64,000 bases of DNA from the NCBI RefSeq assembly GCF_016920785.2, contig NW_024609836.1, forward strand, positions 4,520,406 through 4,584,405, given 5' to 3'. Every line of letters starts with the position of its first letter. The stretch's first letter is position 1. The stretch comes from Ixodes scapularis (Eukaryota; Arthropoda; Arachnida; Ixodida; Ixodidae). This document shows positions 1-12,446 of the stretch, piece after piece. The notes under the pieces were generated by a model that searched no databases, was not told the DNA's origin, and worked only from the letters and a program-made list of their open reading frames with translations. Both the position numbers and the translations under genes were made by a program.

Positions 1-1759
1 AGCTAACTAAACAAGGCCGGGCGGATAGGTGGGAAGTTGCAAAACCAAAAAATACCACACATACAGCGATATATCTAACGGATCGCCATATTTTTTTGGG
101 AAAGAAGTGCGCGATTGAACCCGGCCGACGAGACAAGGCACGTCACGATTCCCATTCTCTCTCCTCGCTACGTCCCGCCAAGCTGGTGAACCGAAGCGCG
201 GAGGAGAGAAGCGAGGCCGCTTCTCCTCATTCTCAAATTCTCCCGGAGGACAGTTACGTCAAAGAACTCGCTTGATCGCGCCCTTCTTTTTGCAAAAGTA
301 CGGCCATCCGTTTGAGATATCGATGTACGAGGGATGTTTTGGAGTTGGTAGCATCTGGTTCAACACTTCCGCAGCCTTACTTTGCGAAATCCAAATTTCG
401 GTTCAGTATCCCTTTAACCTACCCGGCCCACCCATTCAAGCCGCTTCGCGGTGACAGTCTGCGACGACTTGTTACAAAACGTAAGAAATAAAATTAACAA
501 AAGGACGATCCCGAGATGACACAATTTTCAACTTGTCTCAAGGTCCTTTTTCCTGTATTTGCACTCTTGCGATCTTTTCTTTTTTTTCGTTTTGTGGTTT
601 AACGCGAGCGCTGCGCTTAGTCCAGATATAGAGTAACTGTATAGGCGTTGCAGAGCTAGAGTATAGCATTCCTTTTCCTTTTGCCGCCAACTCAGTATTG
701 GCAGAGTTGGTAGCAAAAAGCGGGCACCAATCCAATCCCCCCCCCCCCCCCCCCCCCCCCCCCGAATCAAAATCCTGGCTATGTGCCTAGCTGAGAACAT
801 GGAGGCGGTGAGTCTTGTCTTGTTGGCAGCAGAAAAAAAGTGGGCACAATCCTGGGTGTCCCTCCGTAAGTTCCTCTCGAGAAGAAACGAAAACCTTTCT
901 TGCCATTGTAAATGAGCTGAATATTGGCGACTCCAGCGAAATCAACGCTGCGTAGCGGCTACACCGAGAAGCTCAAGAGAGGAGGTCGTTTCCACTCTGT
1001 CGTCTGTTATCGCTGCTTGGTTCACGTAGGCAGCATAGAAACAAACATTGCTTTCACTAATTATTGTTATGCTTCCGCCGTGTCATTCCTACGCACTGAC
1101 TAGAAGAAGGTTTCTACCGTCGAAAAATCGCTTTGCTTTCACATGTAACACTGATCTTACGCTGCAGTGAAAGAATTTATGGTGGTCAGCGTGCTGAACG
1201 ACGAAAGCAACCTCCTTTCGACTCCATACTGCCTGACCGGCGCGCCCCTATAGTTCGTTGGAGTCGCAAATAGCTGAGCTGCTCGGCGAGGGCGGCACCC
1301 GCTCTGGCCTTGCGCATCGGAGGGAGCCCTTAGAGTAAGTTGTAAGCAGGAATGGCGTCGCGAGCTCAAAGTGCTGGTACTGCAGAAAAAGTAGTTCCTA
1401 CCTCAGTGCTGCTGCTGCTTGCACTGGAACCTCTCGTCCTTGTGGTCCAACCATGATAGAAGTAACTGTAGTGTCTTGAAAGCCGTTGGAAACGATCTTG
1501 CTCACCATGTCGTGTGCAGTATTGTTCCCTCAGTTCTAGAGTGGCAAGGCTCAGAACTCTAAGCGCTGCTTCCTTGCATCCTGTAACTTCTTGCAGAGCA
1601 TCAAAGACAGTGGTTAAGATCTTTATGCTATCAGAAAGGCCACCGCATGCGGAACACCAGACAGAAAATGTGATTACAATGTTCAACTTGAGTTGGAAAT
1701 GCTGGTTTAACTTTGAGATGTGACACAACATGGTGCCATCTTAGCATAGGACTTGAGCA
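1..1759. other. No recognisable gene
   Basis: Only short, unsupported open frames on both strands and no protein family signature. A run of 27 C lies at 737-763, listed separately. Confidence 0.5.
737..782 (-). repeat. Poly-G repeat head (TAGCCAGG + G-run)
   Basis: Read on the minus strand, TAGCCAGGATTTTGATTC is followed by 27 G. The same TGGCG-TAGCCAGG type of head followed by a long G-run recurs at other places in this window (about 12405, 16535, 18449 and 37910). This suggests a dispersed repeat family whose end carries an unstable G tract. Confidence 0.5.
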
Positions 1760-1763
1760 TTAA

Positions 1764-2759
1764 AGGGGCCTTGCAATGACTTTTTTACTGGTTTTTAATT
1801 TGCACCAAACTTAAGCGCACTAAACATAGTAACTTAATGAAACTTTTTTTTCCCCCTCGAATTTCGCTTTATCTTAAAAGTTATAGGCAAATTAAAATTA
1901 CAAAAACAAGCAAAAAATAACTTCCTTCGTGACGTCTTTGGCCACTTCAGTGGCCGTGAACTAGAGTAGGGGTAGTGAGCGCAGCGAGCGCTCATGGCTG
2001 CCGCACTCTGCGTCGACAGCTTGAGAGGGTGCCACTAAAGCGTGTTCTGGATAGGTTGTAGAAGCAGGCAGCCAGGGCAGCTCGCATTGCATTTGCTGCA
2101 CGATTAAACACTAATTTGGCATGACACTTCATTGGCCACAAACGACAGCAAACACGGGGTAAAGATCAGTTCAGAACAGGAGCCACTTCGCGCTGCCATA
2201 CCGCGAAACGGCCAAACAGCAAGCCAGACCTGTGCCGAACGCTCGGAACCGGTCAAATCCTCGAGTCCGTAAATGACCGCAGTGCCACCGCATACATCCG
2301 GGACCTTTCTACGCTCGCCACTCGTTGGAGCCTGATCCTACTATTCCTTTCTAGTATGCGCCGCCTTTTTTACTGCTTGTTGGCGGGTATGTCGACGGGT
2401 CATTTTTGGTTTCCGGACTTTATAAATTGAATTTGTTTCTTTTCTGATCTAAAATACTGAACAAAAACTACTTTCATAAATAGTTGAGACGGTTCTTGCC
2501 ACTTATATTTTGTATTTCGACTAAAAGAAGCTTTTAGCGGCTCTCACCAGTAGTAAGCCCAGGAGCAAGTACCTCACATTTCGTGCACTTTCGGTACCGC
2601 AAGGTGCCCCCGTAGGTGGAGGAGGTTTCCGCGTCGTCCGGTTAAAATATGACGCACTGATATTTAGTTACTCTCTCCGTACCCGCTGGCTTGCCCGAAC
2701 CAGAAGAGACGTGGAAACCGCAAAAAAGGTTGATGCTTAAATATGATTGCAGGGCCCCT
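1764..2759. mobile_element. TTAA-flanked MITE (996 bp)
   Basis: The ends are inverted: AGGGGCCTTGCAATGA on the left, and on the right the complement of AGGGGCCCTGCAATCA. Both ends are flanked directly by TTAA (1760-1763 and 2760-2763), the target duplication used by piggyBac and Kolobok-type transposons. No transposase is encoded inside, so it is non-autonomous. Similar ends occur at 11123-11749, 36426-37085 and 55910-56441. Which autonomous family moves it cannot be told from this window. Confidence 0.65.
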
Positions 2760-2763
2760 TTAA

Positions 2764-3304
2764 GGTGAATGCTGGCGCATCGGCTTAATTCTGAGAATAA
2801 TTAAAGTCTACGCACTCAAGTCGGATTTATGTAAACGTGGCAAACTTGGACGACATAAACGGCAATTGAAGGTAACAATACTGGGCAGGAGACTGAGAGA
2901 GAAGGGGAAATGAGAGAGCGTGGGGACATCAGAATGCCGAGCTTTCGTTTGAATGATTAGTGGGTAGATAATAATTGGGGTTGTGGGTATATTTATAGAC
3001 GCTTTGCAGCAGCTGTGCATGGACGCCGCCATAACTGACCTTCAGATTTTGTTTCCTCTTATTTCGTTTATTTCACTTCATCATTACCATAGCAGGCCAG
3101 GTTATTGCCACATTAGATTCAACTGTGTCCTTTTCTAAAACATCGGCTTTTGTAGAGGATCGTTCACTACTGTTTCAGTTGCTCGGCATCTTGGTAAGAC
3201 AAGAGAAGGTCAGCCATGGCGGCTGTAATTTGGCGCGTGTGTAAAGCGTCTATACAGCGTGTAGTTGGTCTGCCATTAAAGTTGCGACGAGTAACACGCT
3301 GTAG
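2764..3304. other. No recognisable feature
   Basis: Mixed-composition sequence with no supported gene or repeat. Confidence 0.4.
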
Positions 3305-3536
3305 ATGAGCAATTTAGCCAGTGCAGTACAACCGCTAGCCTGGGGTCTTTAATGTGCACCACGCAGTAGTGGTACACGACCGCACGCCGGTACGATGCTC
3401 ATCCAGATCAAAACGGGCAGGGTGGGGCTCGAACCCAGGGTCCCTGGGTTCTGCAGCGCGAGCTTTCGCTCCACGTGCGTCGAGCTGGGTGTGCGCTTCA
3501 GCCCACTCAGCCACCGATCCCCCTTGGTAGATCTAA
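3305..3536 (-). repeat. tRNA-derived SINE, copy 1
   Basis: On the minus strand an A-box-like TGGCTGAGTGG (about 3505-3515) is followed by a B-box-like GGTTCGAGCCC (about 3427-3437), then a body that aligns with 46078-46300. This is the RNA polymerase III promoter layout of a tRNA-derived SINE; the spacing suggests an ancestor with a long variable arm. Ticks are known to carry such SINEs (for example Ruka), but I cannot assign this one to a named family. The open frame at 3349-3555 is only the SINE read through. Confidence 0.6.
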
Positions 3537-4904
3537 ATTTAGCTGCCTTTGTCACTTGTCGAACGAGCTAGAATGCGTCTGGCGTTATGCTCTTGCATCA
3601 GAATGTGTTCGACACATGCAGTGCAGACCAAGGTACCTGGCTTTAGGTCTACCCATTAATCAATCCGACCAGAGCTCAGCGTTCTGACGTCCACGCGCAC
3701 TCGTCTCTCCTCTCTCTCAGTCGCTTGGCGCATTCGACATACTGAAAGCCGAGACAGTTAAAGGACAAACACAACGTCGCTATCCAGCAAACCGGCCCAG
3801 GTCACAAGCATACTAGTAGCCCTTCCCTTGGCAAATAACACGCGCTCGCCGGGCGGATTCTTGTGCCGCTGGTAAATCTGGAGCCGGTAGAGCGCTCGGC
3901 GAGCGGCTGTGTTTTCAGACCACGCTATTCGTAGCGAGAGCTCGCGCTGCCACTTCGATGCATGCTCTGAAGCGCGCGCCCGTAGCAGTACAGAGGCTCT
4001 GAAAACGATCTCCTAAAACTCTAGCTCCAACCGATCCGTGGGAAAGGGGCGGAGCGCGTCGAGCGAGCCACAGAAGTTCTCTGCCTTTTTCGGAGTAGTT
4101 TATTCGGAAATCACTCGCAACATTTCAGCTTCAATATTTCTGTTGGCGATGTTGTGGCACTCACGAAACTGGTTGTGCCAGTGCCACTTCGCAATAGAAA
4201 GTTACGTGGACATCTGAAGGATGCGGTACTGTTACAAGCCCCGTTACGAGCATCAGAAGTAGGCGATCCGATACAACGCGGTGCCGTCGCACAACCACGA
4301 AGACGAGTCCAAGTGCGAAACAAGCGCTCGCGATTTGCCAGGGAAAGGGGCTAAAGGTTAGAGCATAGCTTAGCAAGCTTACGGCAAACGTAACACTTCG
4401 TTCTGAACAAAGAAAAGAGTTGTGCTCACCGGCCGTTTGAAGTTTTCGTAGCCCTCTCGCTGCCAGCCAACGGTCAATGACTGGACGCGACGTCTCCGAG
4501 ATACCGTTTGACACTCTTGCTAGTAAGAAACGCCCATTATTAAGGTTCTTAAAAGTAAAAAATAAGCGGCGAACGCCGGCACAAGACGACGACACCCGAC
4601 GACTCGCCTCCGAAAGCAAAGTTATGGACGCCCATTCAAAACAACATATGAGCGGGGAGATTTTGGGGGATAGCTAGCGCCACCTGCCATAGGCACCCTG
4701 TTTCGGTTTCGGTTTCAAAACCGAAAAAGATAAAATCGCTTTATCGTATACAAATAGTACTTAAAACCACTAAAATCATCGGAACCTGAATTTGAAAGGT
4801 AGATTGGAGATAATGCTGCCTATCGATTTAATACAAAATCTTTTTTTTTTCTTTTTTTTTTTTTTTTTTTTTTGCAGGTGAATTTTTGAACATATTTGTT
4901 TTTG
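3537..4904. other. No recognisable gene
   Basis: Several overlapping open frames of 60-150 codons on both strands (4111-4677) are GC-rich shadows of one another with no family signature. A T-tract lies at about 4841-4873, just before the large transposon candidate. Confidence 0.4.
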
Positions 4905-4912
4905 CACGTGAT
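4905..4912 (+). repeat. 8-bp target site duplication, left
   Basis: CACGTGAT abuts the left terminus of the 4913-13893 element. The partner CACGGGAT at 13894-13901 differs at one base. Confidence 0.6.
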
Positions 4913-4983
4913 TAGGGATGCCGCGAACCACCCTAGGTTCGATATTTTCGACCCGAACTGATGCTCGAATTCGAAAGGCTTCT

Positions 4984-5892
4984 GGGTGATTTCAGATAAG
5001 ATCGACCAAAGGGTGGCTGGTCGATATTTTTAAATCAACTGATGTTTTTACATGACATTGTCTAGTGTCTGGTATAAACGAATCCACACTTAGTTTTGAG
5101 CAGAAACAAAATTTGGAGACAAGAAAAATCGTAAGGCAGGGAGAGGTGGACAGTTGCAATAACGCGCACTGATGGAGGGGGCAAGTTTGAAAGTGAATAA
5201 TTAAAACAATAAAATTAGGAGGATTTTAAAACTTTTTACAAACAAACTATGGGTACAACTTGCTTGTAATATAAAGTAATAATATTTATTAAAAATTTAT
5301 TTAGTTTTCTAAAAATTGCCAAACATGCCTGCTCGAACGACAAATGGCAAATTTTGGAAATCTGTATCTTATGAAATAATTTAAGCATTATTACATAACT
5401 TGCAGACATTATTTTACTAATATATGGCTATTATTGAAAAAATAAATAAGGTATCTGAGTGACACAATAGTTACAATATATTTAGGCAAACATGGGAAAA
5501 AAATCAAACAAAGAAAAATTCCAATGCGAATAAAAAAAAAACACCACCTTCGATTTTTTTTAAATTTGGGTACCCTGTTATACTCTATTTCGGCATTCAT
5601 TTCTATTAAAAATATGTTGCATCATTGCACTGTGAAAGAAGAAACAACTCCCCAAAGTAGGGTCCTTTTTCAAAGCCTACACTTAGCAGTGTCCTATAGA
5701 AGAAGTGACTCTGAGTTCCAGTTTCATGAAACTTGCACAAATCTTTTATATACATTTATTCAGATGAGGTCGTTGATAAAAAGAGCGATCGGTCACACAG
5801 TAAAATGGAGGAGAAACTATATACAGCATTTTACATAAGCGTACAAAGTGGTATAATATTAGAGACTAATGATTTGAGAAAAGATGATGCAG
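4984..5892 (+). repeat. Internal inverted arm, left (about 0.9 kb)
   Basis: Aligns by eye along its whole length with the complement of 9555-10445, with scattered substitutions and small indels (clearly alignable, perhaps 80-85% identical). Both arms contain the same short open frame (around 5613-5838 here), most simply a by-product of shared DNA. The arms lie symmetrically on each side of the transposase gene. Confidence 0.75.
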
Positions 5893-6307
5893 TGTGAAGT
5901 TGTACCTTCCGGTATATTTTACATCTAGAGTAAAATAAATAACTTTACTTCCACACACAAAAACAAAGATATAATAGTAAGATATTTAGGTTGGCTGTGT
6001 ATTTACGATTACAAACAATTTCAGGTGACGGATGCCATAGTGCCTAACTGGAGCAGCTTCGATGCTCTCGGTGTATGAATGAATCGTTGCAAGCTTATAT
6101 ATTTTATCCTGCTCGAGGATAACATTTTGGGATTTTTTTTTTTTATAGTGATCAGATAAAAATTATTAGTAACCACCAACAAAAACAGTAGGTTAAATAC
6201 CCCGTGAAGAAAAATGTGATAAATAAGATGTCCCTGCATTCAAAATGAGCAGTCCTTGGGAAATCAAATTCGGCACTTTACGCTAAGGTTTTCCTCGCTG
6301 TACCCAT

Positions 6308-8484
6308 TTAATAAAGTTGCTTCCAAGCAGATCCGACTGTCCGTGCTACATATACGTCACAGGTCCCTTCTGTTGATGACTTGCTGAGCCGCCACGCGTG
6401 CCAAGACTGAATGCCAGGGAAGGCGCGCACCGTCAGCCACTCTTCTTTTTTTTGTTCACGATACCGAACAACCTCATTTTCGTCCAGATATACAAGATGC
6501 ACGCCTTTCAGGTTCTTTGATAGAACGCTCACCATTGTCCTGGCCGTCTGAATTGCGCTTACTGAACGTTCTCTCAGGTTGTTCAGCGTGGCCTGGTGCT
6601 TCACGAGTCCGCCAACTCCGTCACATGCATTTTTCCCATGTCCAGATGCAGAAAATAACCACTGGGCTTGTGGGCAATCGTCCTTTGCAAATTGGTGAAG
6701 CTGGTAGCGATTCTTGAAATGACTGGCGGCGCCGTCACTTACGTACGTCACGTACGAGTATACCGCAACGTTGTCTTCAACCCACTCCTTCACTTTTTCT
6801 AGAGCCAAGCAAGCGTGAGCGGCGTCGTGACACAGGTCCTCACTCATGATGGCAAAGCTGTTTGTAGATTTTCTTGTCGTCACTACACATGTAAATATCG
6901 AAACTTGTTTTTTTTCCAGTGATATGCTTGCACTTCGTCAGGAAGCACGATGGTCCAGTTTTCAGCAAAGTCAAAATGAAAGACAATGCTCCCGCGTTGC
7001 ATGCACTGTTTTTCATCGCAGATCGCTTTACCTTGCGTTTGCCGGATATGGTTGTGAAGTACCCAACTTCCAACCGTCACTTGGATGACTTTTAGGAAAG
7101 TCTCAGGTTCCAAAGTTTTTTTCACAAGGTCGCCGGACTCCCATGTTGCAAGCACAATCTCTTTATCCTCCGGGATATCAAGTTCCTGGAGTGTAAGAAA
7201 CTGGCCTTTTGGGCAGTGATCACAGTCTCCTTGAAGGCACAGTTCTGTTGCTGGGTCGCACAGAAATGCCGAGTTCATTTCACCAGTGTTGAATGTTGAG
7301 CCTGTAACGTTCTCTAGAGCGGCAATACAAAGATAATAATTGGCGCAGCGCACCCAAACGCACACTTCCTGGTGTGGAATACATTGGACCCATCTAGGGC
7401 GCAACGAATAAAATTTCGTTAGCCCAACGCCGGAATCGGGATGCTTGTCTTTGTATATACGGAAGGCCTCTCGTATTGAGCGTGTCATGAAGCGCTTTGG
7501 CACGAACGTTTTCTCTCCGTTGAGCATGACAGAGATGACGTCCTTCTGGTTGGGACTTTGGCGCGAACATTGTAGCTCGTCTTTCGTGAAGTACTCTAGG
7601 GCAGCAGACAGGTTCTCAGGGCTCACCTTGCACCTCGTGTAAGGATCCGGCTCATACCACACGCCATGCTTTTACTTGAGTTTTCGGGATTTACTGATGA
7701 GGTACATTGAGGCCTGTGGAATCATCTTTTGAACCTCATTCTTCGTCAGTGTTGACGGCAGGAGTGTAAGCAGTTGACAACGTTCCCGGAGAGAGGTGGC
7801 CGTTTCAAAGGCCTGCCGAAAGTTGTCCACCCACTCAGTGCATGTGGAGCATGTTGGTTCGGACGACCCGGATGGTGCGTCCCTGTCGTACGCAATACGT
7901 AGCCTTGAGCGTATATTCTTGACAGCAACCTGCTCCAGTTCTGTCTGCTTTCTCTTGACATAGGCAGGCCTGTCCCGACTTCTTACGACGCTTGGTTGTC
8001 TCAGCGGCGACACATCTGTAGGTAGTATGCTGCGATTTAGATCTTCAATTGCTTCTTCAGCTGGCACAAATATGTCAGGGCACTGCTCTGAGCTTCGCAT
8101 CGAGATCTCCTTAGTGATGTGCATGAAGCAATGGTAGCACAGGTAGTCCGTCGCACTCACTTTGGTGGAACAGTCAGGCGGAAGAATTTGCTTCAACCAG
8201 TTTAGGTCCAACTCGCCAAAACTTCGAAAATTCCGCTGCTTTGGTATAGTGTTTTTGTGTTTGCAAAAGTAATCTGCACAAAACACTCGTTCGGAGCTCC
8301 AGGACGTCTTCATAATGTATACATAAATAATAGAAATTAAACCCCAACTGATGGTATATAATTGCCAAGTGAAAGAACTACTGGGTGCACAAGTGACAAG
8401 TCCGAGGCTGAGGAGCTCACTCACTGCAAACGTACATTTGAAAAGAGAGGTCACAACTGAGGCTGTCGGCAAAGCTTGATCCAC
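6308..8484 (-). pseudogene. DDE-like transposase gene, one stop and one frameshift
   Basis: Three open segments on the minus strand belong to one gene. The N-terminal segment (7672-8484) has Cys-rich pieces including DYLCYHCF. An in-frame TAA at 7672-7674 separates it from the next segment, which continues in the same frame to about 6883 and contains the motif HFDFAENWTIVLPDEVQAYHW. A run of eight A (T at 6908-6915) then shifts the frame. The third segment carries VSDGAASHFKNR and SGHGKNACDGVGGLVKH. The DFAEN, SDG-ASHFKN and HGKN--DG-GG motifs recur in many uncharacterised, multi-copy invertebrate proteins and look like acidic catalytic positions of a DDE/RNase H-fold transposase. I do not assign a superfamily. 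A likely splice acceptor (TTTTGTGCAG) near 8276 suggests an upstream exon that I could not find, so the first codons listed may be intron. The central position between inverted arms supports a transposase role. Confidence 0.65.
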
Positions 8485-9444
8485 GTCAAAGGAAGAAAGA
8501 GGGAAAGTCTCCAGACAAAAAATTGTGGTCAGCGGCCTTCGAAAAAGACTTTCCGGAATCGCACTGTCGTCCCTCCACGCGCTGATATGAAAGCACCCGA
8601 GCTTCTACCACGTGGTTCATGACACAGCCTGAGCCATGTCGGCGACCGGTTCGCGAGGGGTTGGCGGTAGGGTTACGTTGATGGTCACTCGGATTAGCCC
8701 TTGCTGTACTGAGCTACCGCCTGCAGTGCCTTATCGCCGGCTGGTGTCAACAACGAGAACACACACACCCTGTCTACACCAAAACTACAAGCGTTCACCG
8801 CACACGCGTCGCCGCCGCTTTTAAGCTTTTGTGAAATTGCTTTCTTTTGCCGCGGAGAACCGCCTTATCTTAACTACGCGCCTGAAATCCTTCCAGGCGG
8901 GCGTACACAATATCAAGCGTTTCGAGAAATGCCCGTGGAGTAGAACTATGGGAAAATTCGGAGCCCGCGATGTCGATATCGTCGCCGTTGTGTTAGTACG
9001 CCGTCGCGTACTGCAGTCCCCTGTTGGGGGGCGGTCTTACTACGATAACATGGCGACAGCGTTTACACTCTATGTATTTACGCGAGGCTCGAGTATTTGG
9101 GGATAATGCTGCCGGTTGGTGTGCCCCTTTGTGCCTGATATTATCGCCCGTGACGCCAGCGAGTGAGATGGCGACAGGCATGACTGCTCAGTAAACAGGC
9201 GTCGGCGGCCATGTTTTGCTGGTTGAAGCGAACCCCCTTGTCCTTGACAGCGAGCGGGGAAATGCGAAAAAAAGATTGTATCGGCCGTTTTGCCAGAACT
9301 AGCGACGAGTGTCGTCTGCGGTTTCCGGCAACTATTTTGCCATAATCGTGAGCTTAGCGAGGAAATGATTTTTGCTAGCCACAGAACACTACCACGCAGA
9401 AAGGGAATGCTTGAACATGTTTTTGTTCTGGATATATATCAGGG

Positions 9445-9452
<8 letters not shown>

Positions 9453-9476
<24 letters not shown>
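9453..9476. repeat. (GA)n microsatellite
   Basis: About twelve uninterrupted GA units. Confidence 0.9.
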
Positions 9477-9554
9477 TGAAGGTAGAGCGGAAGAGGGAAT
9501 AGCATATAGTGTCGCAGGAGAATAAAGTAAACAAAGGTCCTAGTGGCCGATGGC

Positions 9555-10445
9555 TGCATGATCTTTTCTCGGATCACTAGTCCGTAATATGATACCTCTT
9601 TGTACACAGTAGTTTCTCCTTAATTTAAGTGTGTGAACGATTTCTTTAGTTATCATTGGCCTCATCTGAATAAAAATATATAAAAGATGTGTGTTGGTTT
9701 CATGAAACTGGAACTCAGAGTCAGTTCTTGTATAAAACACTGCTAAGTGTAGGCTTTGAAAAAGGACCCTACTTTGGGGAGTTGTATCTTCTTTCTCAAT
9801 AAAATGATGCAACATGTTTTTAATGGAAATGAATGCCGAAATAGAGTATAACAGGTTACCTAAATTTAAAAAAAAATCGAGGGTGGTGTTTTTTTTTTAT
9901 TTGCATCAGAATTTTTCTTTGTTTGATTTTTTTCCATGTTTGACTAAATATATCCTAACTATTGTATCACACAGATACCTTAGTTATATTTTAAATATTA
10001 GCTATATATTAGTAGAATAATATCTGCAAATTATATCATAATGATTAAATTATTTCATGAGATATAGACCTCCAAAGTTTGCCATTTGTCGTTCGAGCAG
10101 GCATGTTTGTCAATTTTTAGAAAAATAAATAAATTTTAAATAAATATGATTACTTTATATTACAAGCAAGCTATACCCATAGTTTGAGCCTAAAACGTGT
10201 TAGAGTTCTCCTAATGTTATCGCTTTAGTTATTCACTCTCAAACGGGCCCCCTCCATCAGTGCGCGTTAATGCAACTGTCCACCACCTCATGCCTTACAA
10301 TTTTTTCTGTCCCCAAGTATTTTTTCTAGTCAAAACTAAGTTTGGATTCGTTCATACCAGACACTAGACAATAACATATAAAAACATCAGTTGATTTGAA
10401 AATGTCGACTGGCCATCCTTTGGTCGATCTTATCTGAAATCACCC
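9555..10445 (-). repeat. Internal inverted arm, right (about 0.9 kb)
   Basis: Inverted partner of 4984-5892. The outer edge (GGGTGATTTCAGATAAG read inward) matches the left arm exactly; the inner edge ends at AAAAGATCATGCA. Confidence 0.75.
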
Positions 10446-10449
10446 TTCT

Positions 10450-10870
10450 ATATTTTCGACCGTACGGAGGTTTGAATTCGAAAAATTCGCAGCTTTCCTA
10501 AATCGCGGGGTTTCGAAATCGAAAAGTTCGAAGCTTTCACGGTTTCTAAAAGTTGGGGTCGATTATTTCGAATTTTTGATTACTTGAGGTTCGATAAATT
10601 TGAAAATTTCGAACTTCCCTAATTTGAAATTCGAGAAATCGAATGTTTCGAATTGCTTTAGATCTAAAATTCGAGCGTTTCGAATTTTTAAAGACAAAGG
10701 TCGACAAATTCGAAGATTTCGATTTTTTTTTTTACATAAAGTTCGAAAAGGTCGAAGGTTTCGATTCTCTTTCAATACTAAATTCAAAAAAAAAAAAAAC
10801 TTTTAAGGTTTTAAATTTTTTTGATGTCCAATTGCGCAAAGTTCGAAGTCGCGTTTTCATGTTCGCCACC
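10450..10870. repeat. TTCGAA-rich degenerate array
   Basis: Short palindromic words (TTCGAA, TTCGAAATT and variants) recur about every 15-40 bp. The composition matches 13440-13870 and, more weakly, the stretch just inside the left terminus (4930-4983). In hAT-like elements such subterminal repeats serve as transposase binding sites; that role is inference here. Confidence 0.6.
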
Positions 10871-11122
10871 AGTTTCAGTTTCAAATAACGTTTTCACGCC
10901 ACACTGGTTTTCACGAAATCAAGTTTAGAAAAGTTCGGGTGTGATATTTAGACTGCGCGAAGTTGGTCAGGCAATTAAATGAGACGACGAGTGTTCGGGA
11001 TGTGCTGGAATATTTGCCAGTGCAGAGTGACGTGTGACAATAGATCAGTAATTGTGACCGCCAGCCCGGGGTGGTCATTAACGTGCATCAGGAAGTAGTG
11101 ATCCTACGAACGCACTGTTTAA

Positions 11123-11749
11123 AGGAGCGATGCAACAATTTTTGTACTTTGCGCAAATACCGCTTAAAACGGATCCCTAACGTTAATGACCTATGAAACA
11201 CGCGTTCGTTCTTCACCCCACGCAATAGAAGTCCCAGAAAAAAATTAAAGAAAAACGAGCAGCGTTCACCCCCTCAACTCGCAGCCAGAACAATCGGCCA
11301 CGTGATCTGGAGCCGATTATATGCCGCCAGTGTTGATCATAGCCACGCGCTGGGGTTGGCAAAGCGCAGGACACGCGCTGAGTTCCAGACATTGTTATGG
11401 CTCGGCTGTTGTCGTCGTTGCAGCGATTGGACGCGGGTCACAACCCGAATGCTTCTCGAGCTAGCAATTGTCACGAGCCCAAGTCGAGTGCCCACGCAGG
11501 GCTCGGGTCCAATCTATGAACCGCATTCAAATATCGTCACTTGGGTGTACTGCGATCCCCGAGTTACGTCATCAAATTTTGCGAAGGAGAGATTGAATGA
11601 AAATGATCGCTTTTGTCCTTGAAATTACACCGCAACAAAGGAGTTTCTTGGCCAATGGCGTTGCGTGTGAGTATCCTTGAGTCCCAGGTGTGCCAGTAAG
11701 CTCGTGTAAAGAGAAAAACATTCCAATTAAAAATCGTTGCACAGCTCCT
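11123..11749. mobile_element. TTAA-flanked MITE (627 bp)
   Basis: Left end AGGAGCGATGCAAC; right end the complement of AGGAGCTGTGCAAC. TTAA lies directly outside both ends (11119-11122 and 11750-11753). No transposase inside. It belongs to the same broad group as the other TTAA elements here and is nested inside the 4913-13893 candidate. Confidence 0.6.
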
Positions 11750-11918
11750 TTAACGATACTCATCCAGTTCGAAACGGCCGGGGGCAGGCAGGTGGTTGAG
11801 GCTCAGAAAAACCTTGAAGTGATCTGGCAAACTGCACCCCTACCCCCTTGCACGCTGGTAGTTATCCGATCGAGCGCCGCCCGAGTGACGCTGGCATATA
11901 GTAAGTTTAGTTTGTACA

Positions 11919-12147
11919 TGATGCAAAATCCTGAGACTGGGAATGAAATTTGAAAGAAAAAGTGTAAGAAGACAGAAAAAAAAGGGACAGGACAACGTCT
12001 CAAACTCAACTCAGCTGAATACTCAACTCAGGACAACGCCTCAAACTCAACTCAGCTGAGTTTGAGACGTTGTCGTCCCTTTTTTTCTTTCTTTTTACAC
12101 TATTTCTTGCGAATTTCATTCCCAGTCTCGGGATTTTGCATTATGAT
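11919..12147. repeat. Fold-back repeat with roughly 95-bp arms
   Basis: ATGATGCAAAATCCTGAGAC through the CTCAACTCAGCTGA stretch is followed by its complement, ending GTCTCGGGATTTTGCATTAT. The loop carries a partial third copy of the CTCAACTCAGCTGA unit. It would form a long hairpin; no coding content. Confidence 0.75.
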
Positions 12148-12359
12148 CAACGTACACCAGCTTGCCTGCATCTTGACAATTTTTTTGTTTGTAATTGCTT
12201 AGGAGGTTTATTTTCCGAGGCGGAAGAAACGCCGAGCAAAAAGCACAGGTGTATGATCAACATACACCAGCTTGCCTGCATCTTGTCAATTTCTTTGTTT
12301 GTAATTGATTAGGAGGTTTATTTTCCGAGGCGGAAGAAACGCCGAGCAAAAAGCACAGA
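12145..12359 (+). repeat. Two tandem copies, 110-bp period
   Basis: The unit beginning GATCAACGTACACCAGC at 12145 is repeated at 12255 with few substitutions and ends in GCAAAAAGCACAG both times. Confidence 0.85.
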
Positions 12360-12402
12360 AGTTGATGCAACTTGAGGTCGAGGAACGTTCTACAATACCA
12401 GT

Positions 12403-12446
12403 GGCGTCGGAAGCAGAAAAACGGGGGGGGGGGGGGGGGGGGGGGG
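12403..12446 (+). repeat. Poly-G repeat head
   Basis: CAGTGGCGTCGGAAGCAG followed by a run of 24 G (12423-12446). Same family pattern as at 737. Confidence 0.5.

Noticed and set aside
4111..4677. Several overlapping ORFs up to 152 codons
   Set aside because: They overlap on both strands in GC-rich sequence, lack domains and look like chance frames.
5524..5838. Open frame with a similar protein in 9540-9815
   Set aside because: The similarity is explained by the inverted DNA arms; there is no family signature and no splice or start evidence.
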